Assembly: GCF_001714725.1 (NCBI RefSeq)
Contig: NZ_CP016447.1
Span: 3,219,501 to 3,283,500, forward strand
Direction: 5' to 3'
Source of the DNA: Acidovorax sp. RAC01
GTDB lineage: Bacteria; Pseudomonadota; Gammaproteobacteria; Burkholderiales; Burkholderiaceae_C
Length of the DNA: 64,000 bases
The notes under the pieces: generated by a model
The model's database searches: none
What the model saw: only the letters and a program-made list of their open reading frames with translations
Told to the model about the DNA's origin: nothing
Position numbers and translations under genes: made by a program
Shown: piece after piece, positions 24,013 to 32,249 of the stretch
Position numbering within the stretch: the first letter of the stretch is position 1
Layout of the letters: every line of letters starts with the position of its first letter

Positions 24013-24041
24013 CTGACATCTCTCCGACACGGGTACGTCAT
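24013..24041 (+). promoter_or_regulatory. Weak candidate Pho box array before olsB
   Basis: Three half sites in exact 11-bp phase: CTGACAT (24013-24019), CCGACAC (24024-24030) and ACGTCAT (24035-24041). They match the CTGTCAT/C PhoB half site at 6, 5 and 5 of 7 positions. The match is weaker than at ppk and pstS, and the -10 (CAGACT at 24052) is poor. Confidence 0.3.
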
Positions 24042-24081
24042 GGCCCGCCTTCAGACTTGCTGCCGGGAGCCACGGTTCCCG

Positions 24082-24102
24082 CCCGGCTGGGGTCCAGCCG
24101 GG
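24082..24102 (+). other. Perfect 9-bp hairpin in the olsB leader
   Basis: CCCGGCTGG-GGT-CCAGCCGGG forms a 9-bp GC-rich stem with a 3-nt loop, ending 31 nt before the olsB ATG. Only TTTG follows, so it is not a standard terminator. Confidence 0.6.
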
Positions 24103-24133
24103 TTTGCAGAAAGAACGAGGGAGCCTGCGCACC

Positions 24134-24979
24134 ATGACCGATGTATCCAACCTGATGCTGAACGCGCCTCCGGGCGCCCCCAACGCAGCCCCGACGGGCA
24201 ATGGACTCGTCCCGGCAAGCCGGAACGGAATCAGCCTTCAGGCGCTGCAAAAAAGCCCTGTCGAGGTGAGCTGGGCCCGGCACCAGGACGAAGTCCGCCA
24301 GGCGCAACGGTTGCGGTTTCAGGTGTTCGCGACAGAGATGGGCGCTCGATTGACGACCCCTATCGCTGGTCACGACATAGACCTGTTTGACGACTACTGC
24401 GAGCACCTTCTGGTTCGGGACGCACTGACTCGGCAAGTCATTGGGACTTACCGCGTGCTCACTCCTGCACAGGCCCGCCGGGTGGGCGGCACGTACAGCG
24501 ACACCGAGTTTGACCTGACACGCCTGCGCACGCTGCGCCCGCGCATGGTGGAGCTTGGCCGAAGCTGCGTGCATGCCGACCATCGGCATGGCGGCGTGAT
24601 CATGGCGCTGTGGAGTGCGCTGGCTGACTTCATGGTCCGCAACGAGCTCGACACCATGATCGGCTGCGCCAGCATCCCGATGGTGCACAACGGCATTCCC
24701 AGTGGCGATGCCGCTGCCAGCATTTGGCACCAGGTGCGCAAGACCCATCTTGCCCCCATCGATTTCCACGTGCTGCCCCGGCTTCCCCTGCCCGTGGATC
24801 TGCTCGACGGCCACGCCGTGGTCGAGCCACCGGCCTTGATCAAGGGTTACCTGCGCCTTGGCGCACGGGTTCTGGGTGCGCCCGCCTGGGATCCCGACTT
24901 CAATACGGCGGACCTGCCCATGCTGATGCGCCTCGCCGACCTCCACCCGCGCTACCGCAGGCACTTCCTGGGCAGGTGA
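24134..24979 (+). CDS. olsB: OlsB-type L-ornithine N-acyltransferase (GNAT fold)
   Basis: A 281-aa acyltransferase of the OlsB family, which N-acylates ornithine with a 3-hydroxyacyl group from ACP as the first step of phosphate-free ornithine lipids. Visible family blocks are QRLRFQVFATEMGA, DLFDDYCEHLLVRD, GTYRVLTP, VELGRSCVHADHRHGGVI and ALWSALADFMV. The start is ATG 24134 (MTDVSNLML); an in-frame upstream ATG at 24104 would begin at the hairpin's edge. Its place beside ppk, ppx and pst fits a role in phosphate limitation. No olsA is in the window. Confidence 0.8.
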   Translation: MTDVSNLMLNAPPGAPNAAPTGNGLVPASRNGISLQALQKSPVEVSWARHQDEVRQAQRLRFQVFATEMGARLTTPIAGHDIDLFDDYCEHLLVRDALTRQVIGTYRVLTPAQARRVGGTYSDTEFDLTRLRTLRPRMVELGRSCVHADHRHGGVIMALWSALADFMVRNELDTMIGCASIPMVHNGIPSGDAAASIWHQVRKTHLAPIDFHVLPRLPLPVDLLDGHAVVEPPALIKGYLRLGARVLGAPAWDPDFNTADLPMLMRLADLHPRYRRHFLGR

Positions 24980-25001
24980 GCCCCTCACGTTGGACATCGG
25001 A

Positions 25002-25019
25002 CTGTCACATGAGTGTCAT
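25002..25019 (+). promoter_or_regulatory. Pho box upstream of ppk
   Basis: CTGTCAC-ATGA-GTGTCAT has the 7-4-7 direct-repeat layout of a PhoB binding site, matching the half site CTGTCAT/C at 7 and 6 of 7 positions. A -10-like GATACT (25030-25035) lies 10 nt downstream, the distance expected at PhoB-activated promoters. Confidence 0.8.
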
Positions 25020-25068
25020 GTGACGGGCTGATACTGGTGATTTGGCGTTCCGCTCCGGCCACGTATCC

Positions 25069-27273
25069 ATGCTGCCTTTTCCTGAAGACGCCGTGCCTGT
25101 TTCCCAGTCAAAGGCCGGGGGTGAAGTGCCCGGGCGCACCGGCGCGCAGCCCGGTGGGACCCTCATGGCCCCTCTGCTGCCCGAACGCCGGTCTGGTACC
25201 GTGCCAGAGTTGGCATTTCTGGACCGTGACCAGAGCATTCTGGCGTTCAACGAGCGTGTTTTCGACTTGGCCTGCCGTGACGATGTTCCGCTTCTGGAGC
25301 GGCTGCGCTATCTGTGCATCGTGTCGTCCAATCTGGATGAGTTCTTTGAAGTCCGGGCTGCGCCGCACCTGACCGCCGCCGTGAAGGGCGAGACCAAAGG
25401 GGTGTATTCCACCGAATCGTTCCAGACCCTGGCCGCCCAGGTGCACTCGCTGGTCAAGCGCCAGTACGCGCTCTACAACGACCGCCTGGTTCCGGCATTT
25501 GCCCGGCAGGGCATACGCATCCTGGGCCACAACGAAAGAACGCCCGCGCAGAAGAAATGGGTGCGGGAGTACTTCGCCAGCGATGTCCGGCCCTTGCTGA
25601 TCCCGGTCGGACTCGATCCTGCCCACCCGTTTCCGCAGGTGGCCAACAAATCGCTCAATTTCATCGTGCGGCTTCGCGGCCACGACGCGTTCGGCCGCGA
25701 GAACGAGATCGCGATCGTGAAGGTTCCCCGGGCCCTGCCGCGCCTCATGCGCTTGCCCGCCCGGGTAGCTCCACACGGCGCGCTGTTTGTGAGCCTCTCC
25801 AGCATCGTGCGCGCCCATCTCGATGAGCTCTTCCCCGGGCGCGAGGTGGTGGAGTTTTCGCAATTTCGCGTTACCCGGCATTCCGATCTGGCCCTGGATG
25901 AGGAAGATGTGCGCAACTTGCGCACTGCCTTGCGGCAGGGCCTGCAGCACCGCCACTACGGCCAGGCGGTGCGCCTGGAAGTGTCCTCGGGCTGCTCGCC
26001 GTTTCTGTACGACTTTCTGCTCACGCAGTTCCAGCTGCCGCTGGCAGCGCTGTACCGCGTTCCAGGGCCGGTGAACCTGGTGCGACTGACGCAGCTGGTG
26101 GACCTGGTCAACGATCCCGCATTGCTGTTTCCTGCATGGGCAGCCGCGTGGCCTCGACAGCTGCAGCCAGGCGCGCCGATCATGGAGCAGCTGCGCCAGC
26201 GCGACGTCCTGATCCACCAGCCGTTTGAGAGTTTTGACGGGCTGCTGGCCTTTTTGCAGGAGGCCGTGAACGACCCTGACGTACTGGTGATCAAGCAGAC
26301 CATCTACCGTACCGGTGCCGATTCCAAGCTCATGGAGCTTCTGACCGAGGCTGTGCGGCGCGGCAAGGAGGTGATGGCCGTGGTCGAGCTCAAGGCGCGC
26401 TTTGACGAAGAGGCGAACATCAACTGGGCTGAGGCGCTGGAATCCGTGGGCGCCCAGGTGGTCTACGGCGTGGTCGGGCTCAAGACGCACGCCAAGATGC
26501 TGCTGGTCACGCGGCGCGAGGGGCGCAAGCTCCGGCGATATGGTCATCTGTCGACGGGCAACTACAACGTCCGCACCGCCCGTCTGTACACCGACCTCAG
26601 CTATCTCACGGCGGACGAGGCGACGACTGCCGACATGGACGGGGTGTTCAACCATCTGGCCAGTCAGAATCGCCCTCCCAAGCTGCGCAAGCTGATGCTG
26701 GCGCCATTTCATCTGCACCGGCGGATGCTGGAGAAGATCGAGCAGGTAGGGCTGGCCGCGCAGGCCGGGCAGGACGCGCGCATCGTTGCCAAGATGAATG
26801 CCCTCACCGATGAGGCGCTGATGCGCGCGCTGATCCTGGCGGGCCAGCGGGGAGCCCGTATTGACCTCATCGTGCGCGGTGCATGCATGCTTCCAGCGCA
26901 GGTGCCAGGCGTTACGGACAACATCCGTGTGCGTTCGGTCATCGGGAGGTTCCTGGAGCACACCCGCGTTTTCTACTTTCGTGTGGCCGATCAGGAAGAC
27001 CTCTACCTTTCCAGCGCTGACTGGATGAACCGCAACATGATGCGGCGCATCGAACTGGCGTGGCCCGTGGACGATCCGGTTTTGCGCCAGCAGATCGTGG
27101 ATGAATGCCTGGTGGCCTATCTGCACGACGACCGGGATGCCTGGACGCTGAACGCTTTCGGCAGCTACGATCGCGCCCCCCGTCCTGGCAGCGGTCTGGG
27201 AGCCCAAAACGCCTTGATGGTCCGCTACGGGCCCGCCAATACGGCGCCGGGCGCCAGTTCGGGCAGGGGATGA
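25069..27273 (+). CDS. ppk: Polyphosphate kinase 1
   Basis: PPK1 polymerises the ATP gamma-phosphate into polyphosphate. The predicted PhoB-dependent transcript starts near 25042, so the true start lies downstream: ATG 25069 (734 aa, used here) or ATG 25165 (702 aa, with a better ribosome site, GGTGGGA). Conserved sequence begins at ELAFLDRDQSILAFNERV. The phosphorylated histidine is H474 in GLKTHAKMLLVTRR. The stop overlaps the sixA start by ATGA. The N-terminal 32 residues of the longer form are not conserved-looking. Confidence 0.95.
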   Translation: MLPFPEDAVPVSQSKAGGEVPGRTGAQPGGTLMAPLLPERRSGTVPELAFLDRDQSILAFNERVFDLACRDDVPLLERLRYLCIVSSNLDEFFEVRAAPHLTAAVKGETKGVYSTESFQTLAAQVHSLVKRQYALYNDRLVPAFARQGIRILGHNERTPAQKKWVREYFASDVRPLLIPVGLDPAHPFPQVANKSLNFIVRLRGHDAFGRENEIAIVKVPRALPRLMRLPARVAPHGALFVSLSSIVRAHLDELFPGREVVEFSQFRVTRHSDLALDEEDVRNLRTALRQGLQHRHYGQAVRLEVSSGCSPFLYDFLLTQFQLPLAALYRVPGPVNLVRLTQLVDLVNDPALLFPAWAAAWPRQLQPGAPIMEQLRQRDVLIHQPFESFDGLLAFLQEAVNDPDVLVIKQTIYRTGADSKLMELLTEAVRRGKEVMAVVELKARFDEEANINWAEALESVGAQVVYGVVGLKTHAKMLLVTRREGRKLRRYGHLSTGNYNVRTARLYTDLSYLTADEATTADMDGVFNHLASQNRPPKLRKLMLAPFHLHRRMLEKIEQVGLAAQAGQDARIVAKMNALTDEALMRALILAGQRGARIDLIVRGACMLPAQVPGVTDNIRVRSVIGRFLEHTRVFYFRVADQEDLYLSSADWMNRNMMRRIELAWPVDDPVLRQQIVDECLVAYLHDDRDAWTLNAFGSYDRAPRPGSGLGAQNALMVRYGPANTAPGASSGRG

Positions 27274-27734
27274 TGGACCTCATCCTGTGGCGGCATGCCG
27301 AAGCCGAAGACGCGGCAGAAGGTCAGGATGACCTGGCCCGCGCATTGACGGCGCGCGGCGAAAAGCAGGCTGCGCGAATGGCTGCGTGGTTGGACCGCCA
27401 ATTGCCTGAGGGGCTTCGCGTCCTTGCCAGTCCGGCCCGACGAACCGAACAGACCGCAGCTGCCCTGGAACGCAAATTCAAGCTCCGGTCCGAACTGCTG
27501 CCCGGTGGCAGTGCGGATGACCTGTTGGGTCTTGCCCAGTGGCCGCGCGCCAAGGGTGCTGTCTTGGTCGTGGGACACCAGCCCGTGCTGGGGCAGACGG
27601 TCGCGCAACTGCTAGGTCTGCCCGAGCCTGCCTGTGCCATCCGCAAGGGCGCCGTGTGGTGGCTTCGCCGCAGGGAGAGGCAGGACCAAAGCCAGACGGT
27701 ACTGATGGTGGTGCAGTCGCCTGAGTTTCTTTGA
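27270..27734 (+). CDS. sixA: SixA-type phosphohistidine phosphatase
   Basis: A 154-aa histidine phosphatase with the RHA catalytic motif at R8-H9 (LILWRHAEAE) and the second histidine in VVGHQPVLGQT. SixA dephosphorylates phosphohistidine on signalling or phosphotransferase proteins. It overlaps ppk by 4 nt (ATGATGG), so it is translationally coupled. Since PPK1 works through a phosphohistidine intermediate, a functional link is tempting but is inference. It is convergent with the next gene. Confidence 0.85.
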   Translation: MMDLILWRHAEAEDAAEGQDDLARALTARGEKQAARMAAWLDRQLPEGLRVLASPARRTEQTAAALERKFKLRSELLPGGSADDLLGLAQWPRAKGAVLVVGHQPVLGQTVAQLLGLPEPACAIRKGAVWWLRRRERQDQSQTVLMVVQSPEFL

Positions 27735-27788
27735 CTGCGGTGCACCGCTCGCCCCGCAACTGCGGTTCAGGCTAACGTCTGCCTCGGG

Positions 27789-28313
27789 CTATTTGCCACG
27801 TGCCTTGGTAATGGCCTTGCGCGTCGGCACTTGTGCAGGAGCGTCAGGCACCTCTGCCTTAGGGCGCCCGGTCTTGAGGGACGGCACTGCCTGAAGGGAG
27901 GCTTTCAGCCCGGCGTCGGTCATGGCCGCCAGCACCTTGAGCCCGGCACGCAGCAATTCACTTTTCTTGACCGGTTGTCCCAGGCTGGCAAGACGCTCCT
28001 TCAGGGCTTCAATGACTGCGTACTCGTCCTTGGGGAACGTGAAGCTGTCGCGCACCAGCTTGGGCTTGCGGGGTTTGGCGTCCTTGCCGGTGGCGGCGGG
28101 CTGCGCAGCTGGCTTCTTCGCGGAAGCGGGGGCTTTGGCCTTGGGGGGCGATTTGCTGGCAACAGGCTGGGTCACAGGCGTCGTCTTGGGCGCGCCCTCA
28201 GGCCGATTTGCGGCAGCGGCACGCTTCTTCACGGCAGCCTTTACGGCGGGAGCGGGTGCAGGCGCCGCTGCGGGCAAGGTGCTGGGTGCAATCACTGCGG
28301 TTGACTTGGTCAT
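27789..28313 (-). CDS. Putative ribbon-helix-helix-like DNA-binding protein with Ala/Pro/Lys-rich N-terminus
   Basis: A 174-aa protein I do not recognise by name. The first 80 residues are low complexity, rich in Ala, Pro and Lys like histone H1-type tails. Residues about 85-130 (VRDSFTFPKDEYAVIEAL, then KKSELLRAGLKVL) look like a beta strand plus two helices of an RHH domain, including the common SELLRAGL helix. A perfect interrupted palindrome overlaps its promoter, which suggests autoregulation. It sits between sixA and ppx, so a polyphosphate or phosphate link is possible. Confidence 0.65.
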   Translation of the reverse strand: MTKSTAVIAPSTLPAAAPAPAPAVKAAVKKRAAAANRPEGAPKTTPVTQPVASKSPPKAKAPASAKKPAAQPAATGKDAKPRKPKLVRDSFTFPKDEYAVIEALKERLASLGQPVKKSELLRAGLKVLAAMTDAGLKASLQAVPSLKTGRPKAEVPDAPAQVPTRKAITKARGK

Positions 28314-28326
28314 GTCGCTCTCCTGG

Positions 28327-28351
28327 AACTGTATAAACGGTATATACAGTT
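28327..28351 (-). promoter_or_regulatory. Interrupted palindrome over the promoter of the RHH-like gene
   Basis: AACTGTATA (28327-28335) and TATACAGTT (28343-28351) are perfect inverted repeats with a 7-nt spacer. They begin 14 nt upstream of the minus-strand ATG. The proximal arm contains TATACA, usable as a -10. The sequence is strikingly AT-rich for this genome. Confidence 0.7.
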
Positions 28352-28363
28352 TAGTAGATGCGC

Positions 28364-29845
28364 CTAGCCCAGGTCAACCGCCAGCTCCCACGGGGTTTTT
28401 TGCCAGGCCACCACTTCCTCACGCAGCAGATGGGCTGACTGTGGGTAGGCCAAGGCCCAGCCGGGGCGTGCCTGGAGGCGAAAGCCCATGCCGTCGCGCC
28501 GCAAGGTCAGCCCCTGGGTGTCAGGCGTGCGACGAGCATGGCACAGCGCCACTGCCACACGCAGGCAGAGCAACTGCAGCGTGAAAACAGGGTCGGTCAG
28601 GTCCGCGTCGAGCTTGCGCACCTTGCCGCGCTGACCGAGCACCAGCACGCCCAGCCGGTGCAGTTCGGGCACCGCAAATCCCGCCGCATCGGTGTTGTCC
28701 AGGATGTAGGCGCCGTGACGGTGATAGTCGCTGTGAGAAATGCGGCAACCGATTTCATGCAGTCGCGCCGCCCACTGCAGCTTGAGTGCAGCGCGCGCGC
28801 TATCGGGCCCTCGCGCCTGCTCGAACAGGTTCAGGGCAGTGGCCGCCACGCGCTGGGCATGCTCGGAATCCACGCCAAACCGTTCCATCAACCCCTGCAC
28901 GGTGGCAGAGCGCAGATCGGTACCTGGCTGCTCGCGATCCAGCAGGTCGTAAAGCGCACCCTGGCGCAGCGCTCCCTGGGCCACCTGCATTTCGTCAATC
29001 TCCAGCAGGTCGAATACTGCGCGCAGCACACTGATGCCGCCACCAATGACGGCCCTTCGGTCGTCCTTGAGTCCGTCCATGCGCAACCGGTCTGCCGAGC
29101 CTGCACGCAGCAGGCGGTCATGCAACCAGTCAATTCCGCTGCGGGTGATGACTCCGGGAGGCGCTTGACCTGCGACGGCAAGCACTTCGCCCACGGCGCC
29201 CGCAGTGCCAGAAGAGCCGTAAGCCACTTCCCACGCCCCGGGGTGGAACGTCTCTACCGCTTCGTCCAGTACCGCCTTCGCGGCAATTTCTGCGGCGGCA
29301 AAGGCACCCGGGGTGAATTCTCCGTGTGCAAAGTAACGCTGCGACCACGCAACGCTGCCCACCCGGAACGATGCCACGGCGTGGGGCGTGAACTGCTGGC
29401 CCACGATCAGTTCGGTGGATCGCCCGCCGATGTCCACCACCAGTCGGCGCTCGTCGGATTGCGCAAGAAGCCGCGCCACGCCCTGGTAAATCAGCCGTGC
29501 TTCCTCCAGGCCCGAGATCACGTCAATCGGGTAGCCCAGCATCTGGCTGCCCCGTGACAGGAATTCTTCGCGGTTGCGAGCTTCGCGCAGCGTCTGCGTT
29601 GCCACCGCGCGCACCTGCGTTCTGGGAAATCCGGCCAGACGTTCGCCGAATCGGGCCAGGCAGGCCCAGCCGCGCTCCATGGCTTCCTGGGTGAGATTGC
29701 GGTTTTCGTCGAGGCCGTTACCCTGGCGCACGGTTTCCTTGAGGTACTCGACGCGCTGGATGTGGCCGAATTCATACCGACCGATTTCCAGGCGAAAACT
29801 GTTGGAGCCCAGGTCGACTGCGGCGAGGCGTGTGCCGTTTTGCAT
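28364..29845 (-). CDS. ppx: Exopolyphosphatase, Ppx/GppA family
   Basis: Ppx removes terminal phosphates from polyphosphate; the related GppA hydrolyses pppGpp. I start at 29845 (MQNGTRLAAVDLGSNSFRLEIGR), giving 493 aa; the upstream open frame is unconserved. The actin-like ASKHA motifs are visible: VDLGSNSFRLEIG, LVVDIGGRSTELIV and GSSGTAGAV. A C-terminal HD-like helical domain follows (HEIGCRISHSDYHRHGAYI). It is divergent from pstS and shares its control region. Confidence 0.94.
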   Translation of the reverse strand: MQNGTRLAAVDLGSNSFRLEIGRYEFGHIQRVEYLKETVRQGNGLDENRNLTQEAMERGWACLARFGERLAGFPRTQVRAVATQTLREARNREEFLSRGSQMLGYPIDVISGLEEARLIYQGVARLLAQSDERRLVVDIGGRSTELIVGQQFTPHAVASFRVGSVAWSQRYFAHGEFTPGAFAAAEIAAKAVLDEAVETFHPGAWEVAYGSSGTAGAVGEVLAVAGQAPPGVITRSGIDWLHDRLLRAGSADRLRMDGLKDDRRAVIGGGISVLRAVFDLLEIDEMQVAQGALRQGALYDLLDREQPGTDLRSATVQGLMERFGVDSEHAQRVAATALNLFEQARGPDSARAALKLQWAARLHEIGCRISHSDYHRHGAYILDNTDAAGFAVPELHRLGVLVLGQRGKVRKLDADLTDPVFTLQLLCLRVAVALCHARRTPDTQGLTLRRDGMGFRLQARPGWALAYPQSAHLLREEVVAWQKTPWELAVDLG

Positions 29846-30091
29846 GAGGGTGTTTTTTGGGGGGAGCGAAGCGGCATCGTACCGTGGCTGGCACGGGTGA
29901 CTGGCGCCGCTCAGCTTGATGGAGCGAGCTCGCCGGGCCAGTGTGTGCGATTTGCATGAATTTTTTGTGACGTTATCGTGAATGACGGATCTGCGACCCA
30001 AGTGCCCATGGGGTGGTTATGTGTCACCGAACTGTCACGAATGCGCCCTAGAGTTCGTGTTGTTCCGGTCCACCCTCGTCAAAGGTAAATC
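29846..30091. other. ppx-pstS divergent control region
   Basis: A 246-nt region between divergent ppx and pstS. It contains the pstS Pho box; I found no equally good box oriented toward ppx, though one site could serve both. Confidence 0.6.
30021..30038 (+). promoter_or_regulatory. Pho box upstream of pstS
   Basis: GTGTCAC-CGAA-CTGTCAC is a near-perfect PhoB box in 7-4-7 layout. A -10-like TAGAGT (30049-30054) is 10 nt downstream, the same spacing as at ppk. The pstS ATG is 53 nt past the box. Confidence 0.85.
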
Positions 30092-31114
30092 ATGAAACGC
30101 ACATTCCTCAAAACCGTCGCTATCGTCCTGGCCACCGTGGCTGTTGGCGGTGCTTTCGCCGCAGACATCACGGGCGCCGGCGCTACCTTCCCTTTCCCGA
30201 TGTACGCCAAGTGGGCTGAAGCCTACAAGAAGGAAACGGGCACTGGCCTTAACTACCAGTCGATTGGCTCGTCGGGTGGCATTCGCCAGATCCGCGCCAA
30301 GACTGTGGCGTTTGGTGCTACCGATGCGCCTGTTTCCGGTGCGGATCTGGAAAAGGACGGCATGGTCCAGTTCCCGGCAATCATTGGCGGCACCGTGCCG
30401 GTGATCAACCTGGAAGGTTTCAAGCCGGGCGAGCTGCGGGTGAACGGAACCGTACTGGCCGAGATGTTCCTCGGCAAGATCAGCAAGTGGAACGACCCCA
30501 AGCTGGCTGCCCTGAACCCCGGCAAAACCCTGCCCAACCAGAACATCACCGTGGTGCACCGCGCTGACGGTTCCGGCACCACCTTCAACTGGACCGACTA
30601 CCTCGCTGCCGTCAGCAAGGAATGGGCGGACACGGTGGGCAAGGGTGCCGCCGTCAAGTGGCCTGCTGCCTCATCCGTGGGCGGCAAGGGCAACGAAGGC
30701 GTGGCCGCCAACGTGACCCGCGTGAAAGGTGCCATCGGCTATGTTGAGTACGCCTACGTCAAGAAGAACAACATGAACTTCCTGCAGCTGCAAAACGCCG
30801 ACGGCAAGTTTGTGAGCCCTGACGACACAACCTTTGCTGCCGCCGCTGCCAATGCAGACTGGTTCAGTGTGCCTGGCATGGGCATTTCGATGGTGAACGC
30901 CAAGGGTGCCAACAGCTGGCCCGTAAGCACCGCGTCCTTCATCCTCATGTACAAGGACCCGGCCGACAAGGCGCAGTCTGCCGAAGTGCTGAAGTTTTTT
31001 GACTGGGCCTTCAAGAACGGCAAGGCCATGGCTGCCGAGCTGGATTACGTGCCACTGCCCGACGCTCTGACTGCCGAAATCCGGTCCAAGGTCTGGTCGC
31101 AGATCAAGAAGTAA
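30092..31114 (+). CDS. pstS: Phosphate ABC transporter, periplasmic binding protein
   Basis: PstS captures phosphate in the periplasm for the PstCAB importer. The 340-aa precursor has a signal peptide ending GGAFA near residue 24. The mature start ADITGAGATFPFPMYAKW, SSGGIRQI and RADGSGTTFNW hold the phosphate-contacting Ser, Thr and Asp residues. It is the first gene of pstSCAB-phoU-phoBR and has a PhoB box. A hairpin separates it from pstC, consistent with a higher level of the binding protein. Confidence 0.97.
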   Translation: MKRTFLKTVAIVLATVAVGGAFAADITGAGATFPFPMYAKWAEAYKKETGTGLNYQSIGSSGGIRQIRAKTVAFGATDAPVSGADLEKDGMVQFPAIIGGTVPVINLEGFKPGELRVNGTVLAEMFLGKISKWNDPKLAALNPGKTLPNQNITVVHRADGSGTTFNWTDYLAAVSKEWADTVGKGAAVKWPAASSVGGKGNEGVAANVTRVKGAIGYVEYAYVKKNNMNFLQLQNADGKFVSPDDTTFAAAAANADWFSVPGMGISMVNAKGANSWPVSTASFILMYKDPADKAQSAEVLKFFDWAFKNGKAMAAELDYVPLPDALTAEIRSKVWSQIKK

Positions 31115-31131
31115 GGCAATGGCCCCAAAAT

Positions 31132-31163
31132 GCACCCTCGGCCGGAACACGGCTGAAGGGTGC
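31132..31163 (+). other. Hairpin between pstS and pstC
   Basis: GCACCCT (31132-31138) pairs perfectly with AGGGTGC (31157-31163), with a smaller inner GCC/GGC stem. It may protect the 3' end of pstS mRNA or partly attenuate transcription into pstC. Confidence 0.6.
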
Positions 31164-31201
31164 TGGTTTGTGGGCTGTCCAGAAGCCAGATGGGAGTCAA
31201 C

Positions 31202-32209
31202 ATGAGCGTGGGAACCACCATGAGTGCGCAATCCGCGCCTGCCCGCACGGCAGACGCACCGACCAAGAGCATGGTGTCCATTGCACGGCGCCAGCGCCTG
31301 CAGGACATCTTTTTCCACAGGCTGACGCAATCACTGTCCTTGCTGGTGCTGGTGGCGCTGCTGGCCATCATCGTGTCGCTGTTTGTCTATGCCTGGCCGG
31401 CCTTCCACAAGTTCGGCGTCCAGTTCATCTGGCGGGTGGAGTGGGACATCATTAATGAAGAGTTCGGTGCGGCGATTGCCATCGTGGGCACGCTGGCGAG
31501 CGCCGGCATCGCACTGGTGATTGCTGTTCCCCTGGCTTTTGGCATCGCTCTTTTCCTGACGGAGACCTGCCCGGTGTGGCTGCGCAGGCCGCTGGGTACG
31601 GCGGTGGAGCTGCTGGCTGCGGTGCCCTCGATCATCTACGGGATGTTCGGGCTGTTCGTCTTTGCCCCGCTGTTTGCTGACTACTTCCAGATGCCCGTGC
31701 AGAAGCTGCTCGGGTCGATGCCGCTGGTTGGTTTCCTCTTTGGCGGCAGCACCAACGGTTTTGGCATTCTGGCCGCGGGCATTGTGCTTGCGTTCATGGT
31801 GCTTCCGTTTGTGGCTGCGGTCATGCGGGATGTGTTTGAGATTGTTCCCCCGATCCTGCGCGAGTCCGCCTATGGGCTTGGCTGCACCACCTGGGAGGTT
31901 GTGCGCCGCGTGGTGCTGCCTTACACGCAAAAGGGTGTCATTGGCGGAATCATGCTGGGTCTGGGTCGGGCGTTGGGCGAAACGATGGCGGTCACCTTTG
32001 TGATCGGTAACGCCAACCGCATGCCCACCTCGCTGTTCTCCCCGGGTACTTCGATTGCTTCTACGCTGGCCAACGAGTTCGGTGAGGCCGCGGACTTCCA
32101 CCTGTCCACGCTGTTCGCTCTGGGCTTCCTGCTTTTCGTGATCACGTTCGTGGTGCTGTCGGCCGCCAAGATCCTGATGCTGCGGGCAGAAAAGGCCAAG
32201 GGCCTGTGA
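31202..32209 (+). CDS. pstC: Phosphate ABC transporter permease PstC
   Basis: PstC and PstA form the membrane channel of the high-affinity phosphate importer. I choose ATG 31202 (335 aa), which has GGGAG 5 nt upstream; two further in-frame ATGs lie close by (31190, 31220). Six membrane segments are seen, the first at about residues 45-70. The EAA-type loop is SAYGLGCTTWEVVRRVVLP. It is followed 40 nt later by pstA. Confidence 0.95.
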   Translation: MSVGTTMSAQSAPARTADAPTKSMVSIARRQRLQDIFFHRLTQSLSLLVLVALLAIIVSLFVYAWPAFHKFGVQFIWRVEWDIINEEFGAAIAIVGTLASAGIALVIAVPLAFGIALFLTETCPVWLRRPLGTAVELLAAVPSIIYGMFGLFVFAPLFADYFQMPVQKLLGSMPLVGFLFGGSTNGFGILAAGIVLAFMVLPFVAAVMRDVFEIVPPILRESAYGLGCTTWEVVRRVVLPYTQKGVIGGIMLGLGRALGETMAVTFVIGNANRMPTSLFSPGTSIASTLANEFGEAADFHLSTLFALGFLLFVITFVVLSAAKILMLRAEKAKGL

Positions 32210-32249
32210 TGGCGATTTCCATGATCAAAACCGCTTGAGATCAGTTCCC

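Larger units (their letters stand above)
23776..24133. other. Intergenic region between glmM and olsB
   Basis: This 358-nt gap contains no convincing gene. Its second half holds degenerate PhoB-type half sites and a strong hairpin, both listed separately. I see no clear terminator for glmM. Confidence 0.6.

Noticed and set aside
25042..25068. TTG 25042 as the ppk start
   Set aside because: It coincides with the predicted transcription start from the PhoB promoter, and the added residues are not conserved-looking.
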